A stretch of DNA of 47,434 nucleotides from Phytophthora quininea (Eukaryota; Oomycota; Peronosporomycetes; Peronosporales; Peronosporaceae), in NCBI GenBank assembly GCA_011947345.1, contig JAAVTG010000915.1, positions 1-47,434 of the forward strand, read 5' to 3'. This document shows positions 20,102 through 32,129 of the stretch, piece after piece. Within the stretch, counting starts at the first letter, position 1; every line of letters starts with the position of its first letter. The notes beneath the pieces are model-generated. The model did not search any database. It was not told the origin of the DNA and worked only from the letters and a program-made list of their open reading frames with translations. Both the position numbers and the translations under genes were made by a program.

Positions 20102-22728
20102 ATGGTCCGACTATCGTGGGCCATCACGGTGGCGCTCTGCGCTCGCCTCGCCGCCGCCGAATACGACTACCAAGCTGAAGTCTCCTGGCGCACTGGCAAC
20201 AGCAAAGTTGACGCTTTGGTTGAGAGTTTGACACCAGAGCAGAAGGTCGGCCTCGTGCACGGCGACGTCGACACGTACGGCAACCAGCAGCAGGCCGGCT
20301 ACAACGCGGGCGTCGAGTCCCTAGGCATCCCCGAGATTCGCCTCACCGACGGTGAAGCCGGCGTCAATATCGTGCAGAACTCGACGGGGTCTCCGATGCA
20401 GCTGAACGTCGCCGCTACCTGGTCGCTCGACGCCGCGTACCAGCACGGCGTGATCACCGGCAAAGAGTCCAAGCTTTTCAACATCGCTGTGGCGCTGTAT
20501 CCGCGTGTCAACATCCTGCGCGACGTGTACGAAGGCAACTTCTGGCAGTCGTACAGTGAGGACCCGTTCCTGAACGCGCGTCTCGGTGTGCAAGGCGTCA
20601 AGGCTGTCCAGGACCAGGGCACGATGGCCAACCCCAAGCAGATCGGTCCGTCGTACTCTGGTGCAAGTGGTAGTGCCGTGAACAGCATCGTCGACATGCA
20701 AGTGCTCAAGGAGCTGTACTGGGTCGCCCCGGGACGCTCCTGCAAGAGGGCAACGGTGCGACGCTCATGTGCTCGTACACCAAGGTGAACGGCGTCCAGG
20801 CCTGTCAGAACCAGGACCTATTCGACACCATCCGCAACGAATACAACAGCTCAACTATCGTCGTGAGTGACTGGGGAGCCACCCACTCGGCGGCGGAGAG
20901 TTTGATCGCCGGAATGGACTTGGAGATGCCCACGGGCTCCGACTACTACGACGCGCTCTACGACTACATCTACGTGTCCAAGAACCTGAGCGAGTCCTAC
21001 TTGAACCGCGCGGTGGGCCACATCCTGGCCAAGTACGACGAATTCGGCCTGCTCAACACCACCACCGGCGGCTCGTCACCGCTGCCGGCGGACGTCATCG
21101 AGCAGCACGGAGAGATCTCGTACGACATCTCCGTCAAGTCCGGTGTGCTACTCAAGAACGACAACAACGTGCTGCCGATCACCAACGGCACGTCGATCGC
21201 CGTCATCGGTCCCAACGGCGTCCAATACACGCACGGCACCAACTTTGCCGAGCGTGCGTATGGCATTCCGGAGCGTCAGATCTCGACGCTTGAGGCGCTA
21301 AAGTCCCGTCTTGGCGAGGACGTCGCCAACACGGTCGGTGTGGATCAGGAAGGCTCCATTATCCCGTCCACCCACCTGCGAAACCTCGACGGCGAGCCAG
21401 GTCTGAGCCGCAACGACAGCAACGGCGGCAACTCGAGCGACCAGATCGTCTACTTCACCGGTACATCCGAGCTCCCGTCGAACGCCTCGTACACTTGGCA
21501 GGGACAGCTCCTCGCTGACACCGCTGGCTACTACACGATCTCGTTCTCACGAGCCATCCCGAACTGGATGAACCACTCGAATCCTGACTACGGCAGTATC
21601 TTCGCTATCGGCACACTCACCGTCAACAGCACCGAGTCTGAGGGATACCGTCTCTACGGTGACGGCGGAGTCAAGCCCTGGAGCAACTCGATCGCAACTC
21701 GCGACAACTGGGACAACATCAAGGTCTTCGTACACCTGGAGGAGGGCTGGCACGACATCAACGCCTACATCGTGGGTCTGATTGACGAGCCCACGTCAGT
21801 CCGTCTCAGCTGGGTCACCCCCACCCAACGCGCTGCCAACATCCAGGAAGCCGTTGACATCGCCCAAGAAGTCGAGACGCCGATTGTGTTCGCCTTCGCT
21901 AACAGCCCGGCCGAAACGATCATGACGTTGGACGACGGTCTGGACGAGCTGATCGAGAAGGTGGCGGCCGTCAACCCCAACACGGTGGTGGTACTGAACA
22001 ACGCTGAACCGGTCGAGATGCCGTGGCTGGACTCGGTCGCCGCCGTGCTCGAGATGATGTATCCGAACCAGGAGGGCGGCTGGGCCACGGCCGACTTGCT
22101 ACTCGGCAATCACAACCCGCAGGGCCGCCTACCGGTCACGTACCCGACCAGTGTCAACACCTCCATGACCCGCAATCCCGACTACCCGGAGCGTATCCCC
22201 GACGACGACGACAACATCACGTTCAGCGAGGGCATCAACAACGGCTATCGCTGGTACAAGTACTCGAACACGACTGTGCTGTTCCCGTTCGGCTACGGTC
22301 TCAGCTACACATCGTTCGACTACAGCAACCCCAACTTCCAGGGATCCGCGGCGCAGTCCGACTTCAGCGGCCACTACGAGGTGTCGGTCAGCCCCGACGA
22401 CTCCGAGGTCAAGTTCAGCGTGTCAGTCACGGTCACCAACTCGGGCAGCGTCAAGGGCGTCGAAGTGCCGCAGGTGTACATCGGCCCGCCCACCAACGCC
22501 GAGACCGCATACCCGGACATCCAGTTCGCTTCGATCGCCCTGGTCGGCTTTGGTAACGTGGAGCTGGAGGCCGGTGAGAGCGCGACCGTCACGATCGGCA
22601 TTCGTGAGAAGCAGTTGAGCTACTACAACGTGTCATGCTCGAGCTGGGAGCTAGCCACTGGAGAGCGTCCAGTGTACATCGCCAAGAGCGCCGAGGACAT
22701 CGTGTTCGCCGGGTCTGTGCAGATCTAG
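20102..22728 (+). CDS. Secreted GH3 beta-glucosidase with PA14 insertion
   Basis: MVRLSWAITVALCARLAAA is a signal peptide. The GH3 N-domain follows: LVESLTPEQKVGLVHGDVDT, LGIPEIRLTDGEAGV, then the catalytic nucleophile Asp in VVSDWGATHS (codon 20869-20871). The C-domain begins SGVLLKNDNNVLPI. A PA14-like insertion holds YFTGTSELPSNASYTWQGQL and GYYTISFSRA. The domain resumes with FAFANSPAETI, WLDSVAAVLEMMYPNQEGG and FPFGYGLSYTSFDY, and ends in a fibronectin-III-like module (FSVSVTVTNSGSVKGVEVPQ). Several N-glycosylation sequons support secretion. The break at C4 (20727-20730) needs one base. Where most GH3 enzymes have Lys-His near the subsite, this has NPKQIGP. The likely role is cleavage of beta-glucosides from cell walls or plant glycosides. 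About 875 residues, intronless. Confidence 0.9.
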
Positions 22729-23061
22729 ACGTCAGATCTGTCGTGGCTGTCGGTAATGTGGGGAAACCCCGTTAACGTTTAAATTGTATAAAGGAAATCG
22801 GAAATCTAAAGCCACGCCAAGGAACTTGTTAAACATTGAGATCAGCACGTAGCAAGTATTCAATAGTATTGGAAAGAGATGGACCGACAACTTCAACGCA
22901 TCCATTCGACTGCGGAGACCCCCAGATCGCGAGAACATTGCCGCCATGCCTTGATCTGCCAACAAGCAGCTCAGTCTGCGAAATACCAGGCAAGCAACGA
23001 GCGATCGGATCTGCCAGTTCGCTGCCAGCCAAGCGCCACAAAGCTCAGAAGGAGCAGCGAG
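22729..23061. other. Intergenic spacer
   Basis: 3' flank of the glucosidase and 5' flank of the next plus-strand gene. An open frame from 22879 runs into the gene at 23062, so the true start could lie further upstream. No other feature seen. Confidence 0.4.
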
Positions 23062-23710
23062 ATGTCTGGTGCGTCGTTGCAGCCCTCCACTCCCTCAAAA
23101 TTCTCGATCCATGCAGACGCCATGGTCGACGAGCTCAAGACCAAACTCTTCGAAGCGAACGCATCGGAAATCGAGAACTCGTGCAACACCATGATCGACG
23201 TCCACCTGCCGGCACACCACACGTCTCGATCCACTGAGGCGGACGACTTCAAGCCGCTCCACGCCATCGTCCTTCTGTGCCCCACGCAGCGAGTCCGCCA
23301 CTACTTCCCTCCCTCGACGGCAACACCGGCGACTCGGAGCCGGAGCACGACGTGTCGCCACTCAAGACTCCCGTTGCTACCAAGTCCACATAGACTGCCA
23401 ACACTTCCGCAAACGAGCTGTCGGACGGGGAGATCGTGCACAGCAATCACGTGAAGAAAGAGTTTGGTCTGTTTGTCAACTGGTCGATCCGAGGCACCGA
23501 CTTCCTGAACAAACACAACTACCAAGGGACCGAGTGGTTGGAGTATCAACGGGACGAACACGATCTCACTCGCGTCTTTATCGGCGACAAGACCACGTGG
23601 TTCGAACTTTACGTGGCGTGCAATGAAGCCGTCGAGCAAGCGGGAGGGTCGGTGACGGGCTTCACTAAAAGAGCAAGAGCATCATCAAGATGGACTTCGA
23701 GCAGATTTAA
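23062..23710 (+). CDS. Hypothetical protein (frame breaks)
   Basis: The start MSGASLQPSTPSKFSIHADA is followed by MVDELKTKLFEANASEIENS and DDFKPLHAIVLLCP, then a shifted acidic linker (DGNTGDSEPEHDVSPLKTP). After a stop or break comes a well-formed domain: ELSDGEIVHSNHVKKEFGLF, RGTDFLNKHNYQGTEWLEYQ, then DLTRVFIGDKTTWFELYVAC and EQAGGSVTGF. At A4 (23667-23670) one added base changes the end to a lysine-rich tail, SKSIIKMDFEQI, with stop at 23708-23710. I do not recognise the family. The aromatic/charged pattern of the C-terminal half looks like a real globular domain. Confidence 0.45.
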
Positions 23711-23801
23711 GTCTCAAGGTCGAATGCAGTGCAACAATCGATGTAATTGAAACATATGTGACGTGTGAAAATCCTGCGACTTGTGAAGTTAAAGTTGCCC
23801 T

Positions 23802-25718
23802 TCACAGCCGACGTCGCTTTTGCGGCTGGCCAAAGTGCTCCGTGTACCAGAGCCCCACCTCGACGTGTCCGTTTCCGTAAGCCGAGGAATAGACGGAGGG
23901 GTTGCCGCAGTTGTTCGAGTGCGTTCGAATGAATTCCAACATAGCAATGTTGCCTCGGAAGGAGGCGTCGACCTCGCAGCCAGCGTAGTGTGGTTGCTTG
24001 CCGTCGAAGAAAAGCCACTTGACGACTTCGAGCTGGCCACCGCAGACTGCAGACTTCATAAGGTTGGGGGATGATCGCTCTGGAAAGTGCTTGAACAAAT
24101 ACTGCACAACACGGAGGTGGCCGTATGCAGCCGCTCCGGACATGACCTTGTCCATCTCCCACGGTCTGGGGGGCTCAGGATGCATTTGACCATGTCAAGT
24201 CTGCCATCCTTCGCTGCCACCACCAATGTATGTGAAGTGCACTGTGTCGGGTAGTAGGTATCGAGCCATTTCAGGGCATCGAGATGGTTGCTTATCACGG
24301 CGTTATACATGGCAGTTTTAGTACATCATTCGTCATGGTTAGCTCGCAGAAACTCCATAATGTCGAGATAACCTCCATACGCTACTTAATCCATTGCTTC
24401 TGGTGTGTACATGCCAGTGCCGCTGTCGTGCATCCACTCGACGATCTCAAGCTTGCCGTGATGCACAACGCTGCTAATGCATACCTCGATGCCTTGGTGC
24501 TCATGAAGCCACTTTAGAATTTGTAAGTCGTTGCTTCTCACTGCTGCACCAACTGCAGCATTGCTAAATCCTTCGGTACGATGGTCATATAGCCACCGCA
24601 ACACATGCACATGACCCCGTAAGCCGCCGAATCCATAGCAGCTTCCGTACAACCCTCGTGCCGATTCTCGTGCAGATATTGGACAAGTTCCAGGTTGCCA
24701 GTTCCTGCCGCTCGGTCCATAGCGACACTGGTGCAGCCTTCGCTCCTGTTGACGTGCAGCCACTGCATGACCTCAAGGTTGCCATTGCAAGCTGCCGCAT
24801 CCATGGCGCCACTCGTGCAGCCTTCTTGTCTGTTAGCATGCAGCCACTGGACAATCTCCAATCGTCCGAAGTTGGCCGCGTTGTCCATAGTACTGCGGGA
24901 GAAGCCGCAGTTATTGTTCTCGTGCAGCCACTGCAACACCTCGAGGTCTCCAAAACTAGCAGTCATACCAGGCAAGGAAATCCAATCATACCCCAGCTCC
25001 ACTTTGTGCAACCACTGCAGCGTCGACAAGTGTTCTGCCTGGCAACCGAGACAGCGAAGCGATTTGCTCGGGTTTCGCCGTACAAATACTGAGCAATCTC
25101 GAGGAACCCGTTAGTGGCAGCAGCTTCCAGAGCGTCTCCGACCGGGTGAATGTTCCAGCGAGTATGCTCCACCAACCACTTGATGAGATCGAGGCTACCT
25201 CTTCCAGCAGCCTCCGCCACAGAACAACTGAAGTTTGGGCATATCTCCACAAGCCAAAGCACGATGTCGTTTTGGTAACGCTTGCAGGCGACTTGGAAGA
25301 CCTCTTTTTCTTGTTATCACTTTGTTTCGGTCGCATTCGTACACCATTTCAGCGCGGCCAGGTCTCCCATTGAAACGATAGCATCTACAGCTCGAGGGTC
25401 CAGCACACCCGAATACTTCGCGTGTAGTTGCTGCATCGCCCCCAAAGCGTCTCCTTTTAGTCGGTCAGAAATAATGGGCATCACCAGGCGGTATTGCTGC
25501 AGCTTCTCGTAGTGGAGCAGGCTTGAGCTGTGCTCCATAGCATGTAGCGCCAGATTGAACAGATACGTGCTACCCACTTCGACAGCCTTCCAAAGCGCAA
25601 ATTTAGGAGCCAGGAAATCGTGAACTACTATAGTAGCTGAATAACGTTGCGCAGCGACGCCGCAGCGGGAAACTCTCGACAAGCGAGAGCCACGAGCGTA
25701 AAACAAGTCTGCCGACAT
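23802..25718 (-). CDS. Ankyrin-type protein with 28-residue WLH repeats (frame breaks; copy A3)
   Basis: The likely start is MSADLFYARGSRLSRVSRCG at 25718, followed by VHDFLAPKFALWKAVEVGST, YEKLQQYRLVMPIISDRLKG and AVDAIVSMGDLAALKWC. Then come ankyrin-like units such as SVAEAAGRGSLDLIKWLVEH and ALEAAATNGFLEIAQYLYGE. Between 24956 and about 24600 there are four consecutive 28-residue units of the form (N/D/R)LE(V/I)xQWLHxNRxEGCTxxAMDxAAxxG. Degenerate units follow in shifted frames (HVHVLRWLYDHRTEGF, KLEIVEWMHDSGTGMY, NHLDALKWLDTYYP, GHLRVVQYLFKHFP) to the stop at 23802. Such repeats form a protein-binding solenoid, but partners are unknown. At least four frame breaks. The family is distinct from the EAF-type copies at 29-45 kb. 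Confidence 0.65.
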
Positions 25719-26590
25719 TATTGCGTAGTAGAAGCGAGTCTTGAGCTGTCAAAATCTGGGAAACACCTGCGACTTGTAAGCGATCAGTTAGCATGGATAG
25801 CGCCAATCGCACCAAGATGTTGATCGACCATGCAGCTGGTGGTGCCAAGTGCGCTGACCGGCAAAGGATGGACTCGAGTAGATGCAATCAAAAGATCCAA
25901 GACGGTTACTGATCTTGAAGATCGTCCAGCAAGGACCGGACCTTAACTTTTCCTGCATCGAAGTGCAGATTTAACGTTATTACTTCGTCAACGAGTGCAA
26001 TATCATCACCCTGCGATCCAACAGGGTGATGCCGCATCGCGCTAATCGAATGCAAGCACCGTTGACAAGCGAGTCAAGGCAACAAGCGCGATCTGGAGTT
26101 TGCCGCAGTCTTGTCATCGTTTGCATCCCAGACGGCAACCAGGTGCAACCGTCCATCGCAGAAGTCCAGCCGGCCAGCCTCCATGGCAGTGGCGACGGCC
26201 GCAGCAGTCCATCGTGGCCAAAAGGCAACAAATGCACGCAATTAACTTCAGCTCATCTTCGACTAAAACTGAAGTTGCCGACAGCGCGCCGTTTCGAGAT
26301 CCCATTGGCGTGCGTAAAACGGGCCAAACATCCGTTATTACTGCATAGCCCTAATGTATTTTCAGCAGATTCAACCTCACCTTGGTTTCATTAATTACAC
26401 ATAGCCCCGAGTTTCGCTGTGAGTCACCAGAAACCCAGCAAGTAATTCGCTGCAGCCCAGCCAATCGCTCCCCATACAAACTCGCAGTCAAATTTGACAG
26501 TGGCACTCCGTACTGCAAAACTTGACCGGCTAGCGACTAAAGCCCCTTACGGTATGTGAAAGGGATCACCCCCTTGACCCGCATTGTCTA
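25719..26590. other. Intergenic stretch with a possible minus-strand coding remnant
   Basis: Around 25915-26300 the minus strand can be read as MEAGRLDFCDGRLHLVAVWD and, after a break, DDIALVDEVITLNLHFDAGK to a stop near 25917. This is protein-like but unrecognised, and could equally be leader or noise. Nothing else supported. Confidence 0.25.
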
Positions 26591-26600
26591 GCTCATTCCG
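26591..26600 (+). promoter_or_regulatory. Initiator-like motif of the SulP gene
   Basis: GCTCATTCCG matches the first ten positions of the oomycete initiator consensus, 45 bp before the ATG at 26645. The second half is not conserved. Confidence 0.35.
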
Positions 26601-26644
26601 GGACTCCCTTCAAGCCCCGCAAGCTGCTCCCGTTGTCGTCTAAC

Positions 26645-28745
26645 ATGTCGTGGCTCAGTGCGCTCACAGGGACCCGCCAGGTGAGCGACCGCTTCGCCAT
26701 GCCCAAGCCAACCTGGCGCCAAAGGTGCAGCACTACGCGCCAATCTTCCGCTGGCTGCCCAACTACAGCGTGCAGCGCGACCTCAAGTTCGACATCGTGG
26801 CTGGAATCACCGTGGCCATGATGCTCATCCCGCAGGAAGTCTCGCTCTCCACCATCATGAACGTGCCGGCCCACCACGGTCTGTACACGGCTGCCACGGC
26901 CCCGCTGATCTACGCACTGTTCGGCTCCAGTACTGTGCTGTCTGTAGCCAGCGGCTCGGAAGTCTCGCTGCTGGTGGGGTCGACTCTGGAAGACATTGAA
27001 GACGAGAGCGAGCGCGTGGCCACGGGCATCTTCATGGCCTTCTTGAGCGGCTGCATTTTGCTGTTGGTGCGCATCTTGAACCTCAGCCAGATCGCCGACT
27101 TCTTCTCGCGACCAGTTATGGGCGGCTTCATCTCGGCTGGTGGGCTGCTGATCATGCTGTCGCAGTTCTCCAACGCGCTGGGCATCAAATTCGCGTCGCA
27201 AGACTACCCACCAGCGACCTTGTACCTGGTGTTCAAGAACATCGGAAAGACCAACAAGAACGCGGCGGCAGTGGCGGCCGTGTCGATCGTCTACCTGTTC
27301 GCCGTCAAGATCATCAAGAAGAAGTTCTTCCCGTCGCCAGTTTTGATGCAGCTCTTCGAGGGCGACACGCCGGCAGCAGACAAGAACAAGTCGGAGGAGG
27401 AGGAAAGAATCTTGACGCCCGTACGCAACTCGGAGCAAGTTTCGCACAGCCACGGCTTCTCGCTCACGGACCAGCAGTACGCGGCGTACGCGAAGCAAAC
27501 GACGCCCCAGGATGAGAACCGGACGCTGGCAAGGCTGGCGTGACGGTGGAGCAGCCTCGCTCCAAGGCTACACTTTTGGCCATCTTCCTCATGCGCACGT
27601 TGTGTGATCTCGGTCCGCTGGTGGTCTGCATTTTTGGTGGCCTTGTCGGTTATTCGCTCGGCAAGGATGCGCTCAAGCTGACTGGTGAGATCCCCGGTGG
27701 CTTTCCAGAGCCCAAGGTTCCTTGGTACGGCTTCACGTCGCACTTGATCGACGGCGACCGCTTCGGCACCATCTTCTACCATGCCGCGACCGTGTCAGTG
27801 GTTGTCTTTTTGTCGAGTATCGCTATGGCTAAGCGTCTTGCAATTCAGCGTGGCGAGGACATCAACACGGAGCAGGAGCTGACGGGTATTGGCATCGCCA
27901 GCGTTGTCTGCGGTTTCTTCCAGGCCATGCCTCCTACGGGCGGTATGTCCCGTACGGCTGTGAACTTGCAGAACGCCCACACGCAGCTCGCGTCGATCAT
28001 CACGTGCTTGATCGTGGTGCTCTCGCTGTACACGCTGACCGGCACGCTGTATTACCTGCCTAGTGCGACCCTGGCGTCGATTATTATCGTGGCTGGCTGG
28101 TCACTTGTGGAATTCCGCGAGGCCAAGTGGCTGTACCGGGTCAAGCGCGACGAATTCTTTGTGTGGGCTGCGTCGTTCGTCTTCACGTTGGCTCTGGGCG
28201 TGCTCAACGGCTTGATCGCCTCCATCATCTGCTCCGTTTTGGCGCTCATGTGGAAGTCCAAGGTGCAGCCGGTGGCCATTCTGGGCGAGCTGGACAACGG
28301 GAAGTTCGTTGACCGCGAGAACTTCCCCGAGGCCAACCACTTGGGCGACATCATCGTCGTGCGTGTGGAAAGTTCGCTGTACTTTGCCAACTGCGAGCGC
28401 GTGGCTCAATTCATCGAGTGCGAGATGGTGCGGCTGCAAACGCTGGGCATTACGACTCGTGGTGTGGTGCTGGACACGTTCCACATGAACGATATGGACG
28501 CCACCACCATCCAAGTGCTCTCGGACACGCAGGAGAAACTGGCAGTGCGCAAGGTACGCTTCGGTATTGCCAACGCAAAGAGCAGACTCTACGACCTGTT
28601 GGCAGCGACCAATTTGCTCAAGCGCATTCTGGCTGGCGACCCCACCATCTCGGTCGAGGACGCGGTGCAAATGATGCGAGACCTGCCGCCACTGGACAAC
28701 AAATCGCCGGCGTCGGGAACCTCGACGGCAAGCAACCCAGTGTAA
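26645..28745 (+). CDS. SulP/SLC26-family anion transporter with STAS domain
   Basis: Start MSWLSALTGTRQVSDRF. The entry into the membrane domain has FRWLPNYSVQRDLKFDIVAG and ITVAMMLIPQEVSLSTIM, then GLYTAATAPLIYALFGSS (SulP signature region), SRPVMGGFISAGGLLIM and MPPTGGMSRTAVNLQ. The STAS domain near the C-terminus begins DIIVVRVESSLYFANCERVA and includes VVLDTFHMNDMDATTIQVL. Length about 700 residues fits the family. The substrate is sulfate or another anion and is not decidable here. Two frame breaks: about 26708 (C2) and about 27521 (G2), each cured by one base. An acidic, Lys-rich insertion (DKNKSEEEERIL) lies in a loop. Plasma membrane location is inferred. Confidence 0.9.
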
Positions 28746-29289
28746 GAAGCAGCGACGGGTATTTGTATTTGGAGATGGCGAGTTGGCGAGGTCTGTGCAG
28801 TATGTCAAGTCGACACACTCTGTTATCTCGAACAGGAAGCTATCGTAATGTGAATCATGAAGGTTTCAGTAATTTGTGATTGGTGTTTTTGTGCTCAACT
28901 GGGCATCCTCATTGTGTAGTATTCCAGCCAAACACGCACTATGGAGAAATCGCTTCCCGCCAGTATTTCCATTCCAACGGATACACGTCGAAGACCCAAG
29001 CGAAAAATGATTAAGAAGACACCTTCGACCAAGCAATAAAACAACAACCAAATCGGCGGAAACATTTCAAGACAAGAATATGAAAATACTATCGTTCGAT
29101 GCAAATAATACAAAGCGGTCCACTAAGCTTGCCTTTTGCCACGAAAAGAGGGTCAGCAAATCCTTGAGTTGGCGCCAAAATCACCATCGACTTGGCAAGC
29201 AATGGTATCCACTCGGTCGTCCTCCAAACGAGCGCTGGCAACTCCTACCGATCCACCGCCGCCCAATACTAAGCGACTTCGAGTGCAAG
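28746..29289. other. Intergenic spacer
   Basis: 3' flank of the SulP gene and AT-richer spacer before the ankyrin remnant. No coding or structured feature recognised. Confidence 0.4.
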
Positions 29290-30148
29290 TGCAGTAGAAT
29301 CCAGTTGATCTACCTCAAGAAGACCAAGAGGAAGCCGACCAAGACGAGGAGTCCGATAGTGAGGATTCTGATGAAGTCGAAGAATCCGACGAGGAAACCC
29401 CAAAGATCCGCACGAAGCCATCGTGGCTGCAGCCGCAAAGGGAGACTATGACAAGGTCGAGGAACTGATGGCACTCGTCAACGGGGATCTTTGAGAATAT
29501 CCATTGTGCGAACACTTGCAAGAGTCAGCTGCGAGTGACGGCAACTTGGATGTGGCTGAAGTATTACTGGAGGACGTGAATTTGGAGATGTCTGACGTGC
29601 AATGGACAATTCTGGACGATGCAGCGTCCATGGAGATCTGGAGCGGGTGGAATTCGCAGCAGGGTATGCCAGTGAGGAGGGTAAATACGGAGGTCGGATG
29701 TTAGTTATGAGCACTCCAATGCACTGGAGATTGCTATCGACGGTGGGAATGACGAGATTGCTATCTTTTGCTGGATCCGGAGAGGTACCATTGGGATATT
29801 ATGCATGCGCTTAGCCAAGCCGTTCGTCGTGAACAGAATGCTGTTGTGGAGCGCATCTACGAGGTTTACCCGGTGTGTGCCAAGACGGAATCATCCGACG
29901 ACATTCTTTTCCTCCATCTCGCTCGTGATGGACGCACGAAGGAGTTGCAATTCTTATTTGAAAATGGACATGACGAGGCTGAGTTGGTTGATGAAGCATT
30001 TGTGAGCGCGGCGACCGGAAGAGGCTATGATACCACTACATTGAAGTTCTTGTTCAACACGGGGCTGGTTTCATCGAAAGCTGCCAAGAAGGCTACTGCC
30101 CCGAACATCGTGGCGTTCCTGGGCGAACTTTCAAGCGAAAAGGCGTGA
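29290..30148 (+). pseudogene. Ankyrin-type family member, broken (copy A4)
   Basis: An acidic N-terminal stretch (EEADQDEESDSEDSDEVEES) is followed in a shifted frame by EAIVAAAKGDYDKVEELMAL and NGDL then a stop. Further pieces are ESAASDGNLDVAEVLLEDVN, HGDLERVEF, then LLDPERYHWDIMHALSQAVR, RIYEVYP, LHLARDGRTKELQFLFENGH and VDEAFVSAATGRGYD, ending ELSSEKA at 30148. LLDPERxxWD is shared with the copy at 43.2-45.1 kb, and LARDGRTx(9)GHD with the copy at 33.6-35.5 kb. At least three frame breaks or stops over 0.86 kb, a rate higher than in the conserved genes nearby, suggest real decay on top of sequencing error. No clear start codon. Confidence 0.6.
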
Positions 30149-31407
30149 AGAATGTGGGAACGCTATACGTGTACGGAGGTGCAAATATGAGGAAGAAAAT
30201 CGGAGCTTTTCTGTCTTTGTTTTCTTTGCCTCGCATCGTCTAATTCTTCGCCACTCCAAGTTTTTTTTTTGCTAGCCAACAACTGGCAAGAAAGAATACT
30301 ATGCTACGTCGACCAAAACTTCTTCATCAATTCTTCACGCCCAATTGAAACACTTCGCCGACCTCCTCTGACGGGACGCAGTTTGTCGTCAGCAAGTACT
30401 CGACGGTAGCAACACATCCATCCGGCAGGCACAAATAATTTCCGAACGAAATAATACGTTACGTGGTCGAGTTGGCCACAACTAGCAGGTGAAGTCAACC
30501 ACGGATCTTGTGTTCTTGATAAGTAACCAGCAGGGAGCTTTCAATGCGGGCTGTGAGTTGATCTTGTTCCGCGAAGTACTGGTAGTCTCTCTTGCTACAA
30601 TCCGTACAGGAAGCAGTTCGATACTGGGTCATGATCAGCCAGCCCACCAGACAGAGTGCCACAGGAGTTCTCTCGGGCTTGCCTATCATATCCAGTGAAT
30701 ATTATCCATGAGCACTCGAACATATTTTCCCTTTCCGAACTTCATCCGAATTCGTCGACCTGCTCATCTCTTGCTTTCGTCGACACCTGCAGCTCCTCCC
30801 CTCATTCTGCACCAGATGTTATGGCCCAACATCCTGAAGATTGATTGCTCGGTTTAACATGTCACGCCCCACGGATTTGCACGTTGAACCGACAGACCTC
30901 CACAGCGCAAACACCGGCACTCATCCAGCCCTGACAGAACAACACCCACCACAATAGCATTAAAACACCTCGAAACGCCCCTAGTTCCATTAATTAGTCT
31001 CCGCTCTCAAACCCACATGATGAGCTCGCCGATTTGTTCGACTGGAATTCCCTCAACGTCGATGAGTTTCCTCTCGATTCGCTTCGGCTGCCGTTTCCTG
31101 CACAAACGACCTTCTTGTCGCTTGCCACGTCGAGATCTCTAATGGTTGCAGTCCCTCTTGGCACGCGCTAGCCTGAGAACGTCCACGTAGCGGTCCGATT
31201 GAATGCTCACCCGACGAACGTGAGGCCAGGAACGGGGTCGTGTCAAGATGGAATTCCAGCGGTCGTTGTTGATGTTGAAGCTGGCCGTTTATTCTTGCGT
31301 GTCCTCTCATTACGCAGGGATATGCATCCTCGAACGTCGTGGCCATTTCGCGTTTGGCATCGCCGAGAACACGTTGACCCCAAGAGCAGAACACAAGACT
31401 AGTAACC
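30149..31407. other. Intergenic stretch without a supported gene
   Basis: Contains a T10 run near 30261-30270 and short open frames on both strands with no recognisable content. I see no repeat boundary or RNA gene here. Confidence 0.35.
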
Positions 31408-31868
31408 ATGGCGACCGCAGCTTTGAGTTCTGTGTACGAGCTCCCGTACGAGATACAGAAGCTGTGCCTCGAAGCAGTCCACGAGACCGTCGAAGACGAA
31501 ACTCTGCAAGGAGCCAACTTGGCGACCAAGATACTGGCGCTGCCGCATGTTCTGGATCGAATTGAGAGTTACTGAAGACACCTGAAGAAGCGATGGTGGA
31601 GGCAGCAACAACTGGTCAAGTGGACTGGGTGAAGAGGCTGTTGCAGCGATTCACGTGCGACGTGTATGGTGCCACCATGATCGCTGCTGCCAACGGCCAC
31701 GTAGAGATCGTCAAGCTGCTGCTGCCGGCGATTCAATCGGAGCGACAGCAGCAGAAGGCAACGTGGCGGGTGATCGATGTGGCCGCCATGAACGAGCGAC
31801 TGGACGTCGTGAACTTTGCGATGAAGCACTTGAGCGAGGTCGGATACAGTGACTGGTTCACCGCGTAG
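31408..31868 (+). pseudogene. Ankyrin-type family member, N-terminal part (copy A5)
   Basis: Start MATAALSSVYELPYEIQKLC, then TKILALPHVLDRIESY, which is the LPHV(L/M)xxI N-terminal signature of this family. One missing base near 31574 breaks the frame; it continues LKTPEEAMVEAATTGQVDWV, CDVYGATMIAAANGHVEIVK and the WR segment ATWRVIDVAAMNERLDVVNF. It stops at 31866-31868, about a third of the length of the best copy, and is followed by about 260 bp of non-coding sequence. Fragments of matching C-terminal repeats start at 32130, so the gene may have been split or truncated. Confidence 0.6.
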
Positions 31869-32129
31869 ATGAATGGCGGGGATATCAATGACGCTGGAAG
31901 ACTGAAGGAGTGTTGGACCTGAACAAGATGGCTAATCCGGTCGTCTTAGTGTTAGTTTTTAGCTTATGTAGCCGAAAAGTGAGCTACTTGTACAATGGGA
32001 GACAATTTCAAAGTGTGTCAAATTATGACAAGTTGAAGTTACATAAACGTGGTCGAAACTTATAAATACGTGGTCCACATAACTTTTCTATATTACAGAG
32101 TTTCATTTAGTATTTAGTAATAAATATGG

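Noticed and set aside
26593..27498. 301-codon open frame on the minus strand
   Set aside because: Antisense to the SulP membrane domain; its His/Arg/Gln-rich composition is that of a GC-rich shadow frame, while the plus strand encodes recognisable SulP motifs.
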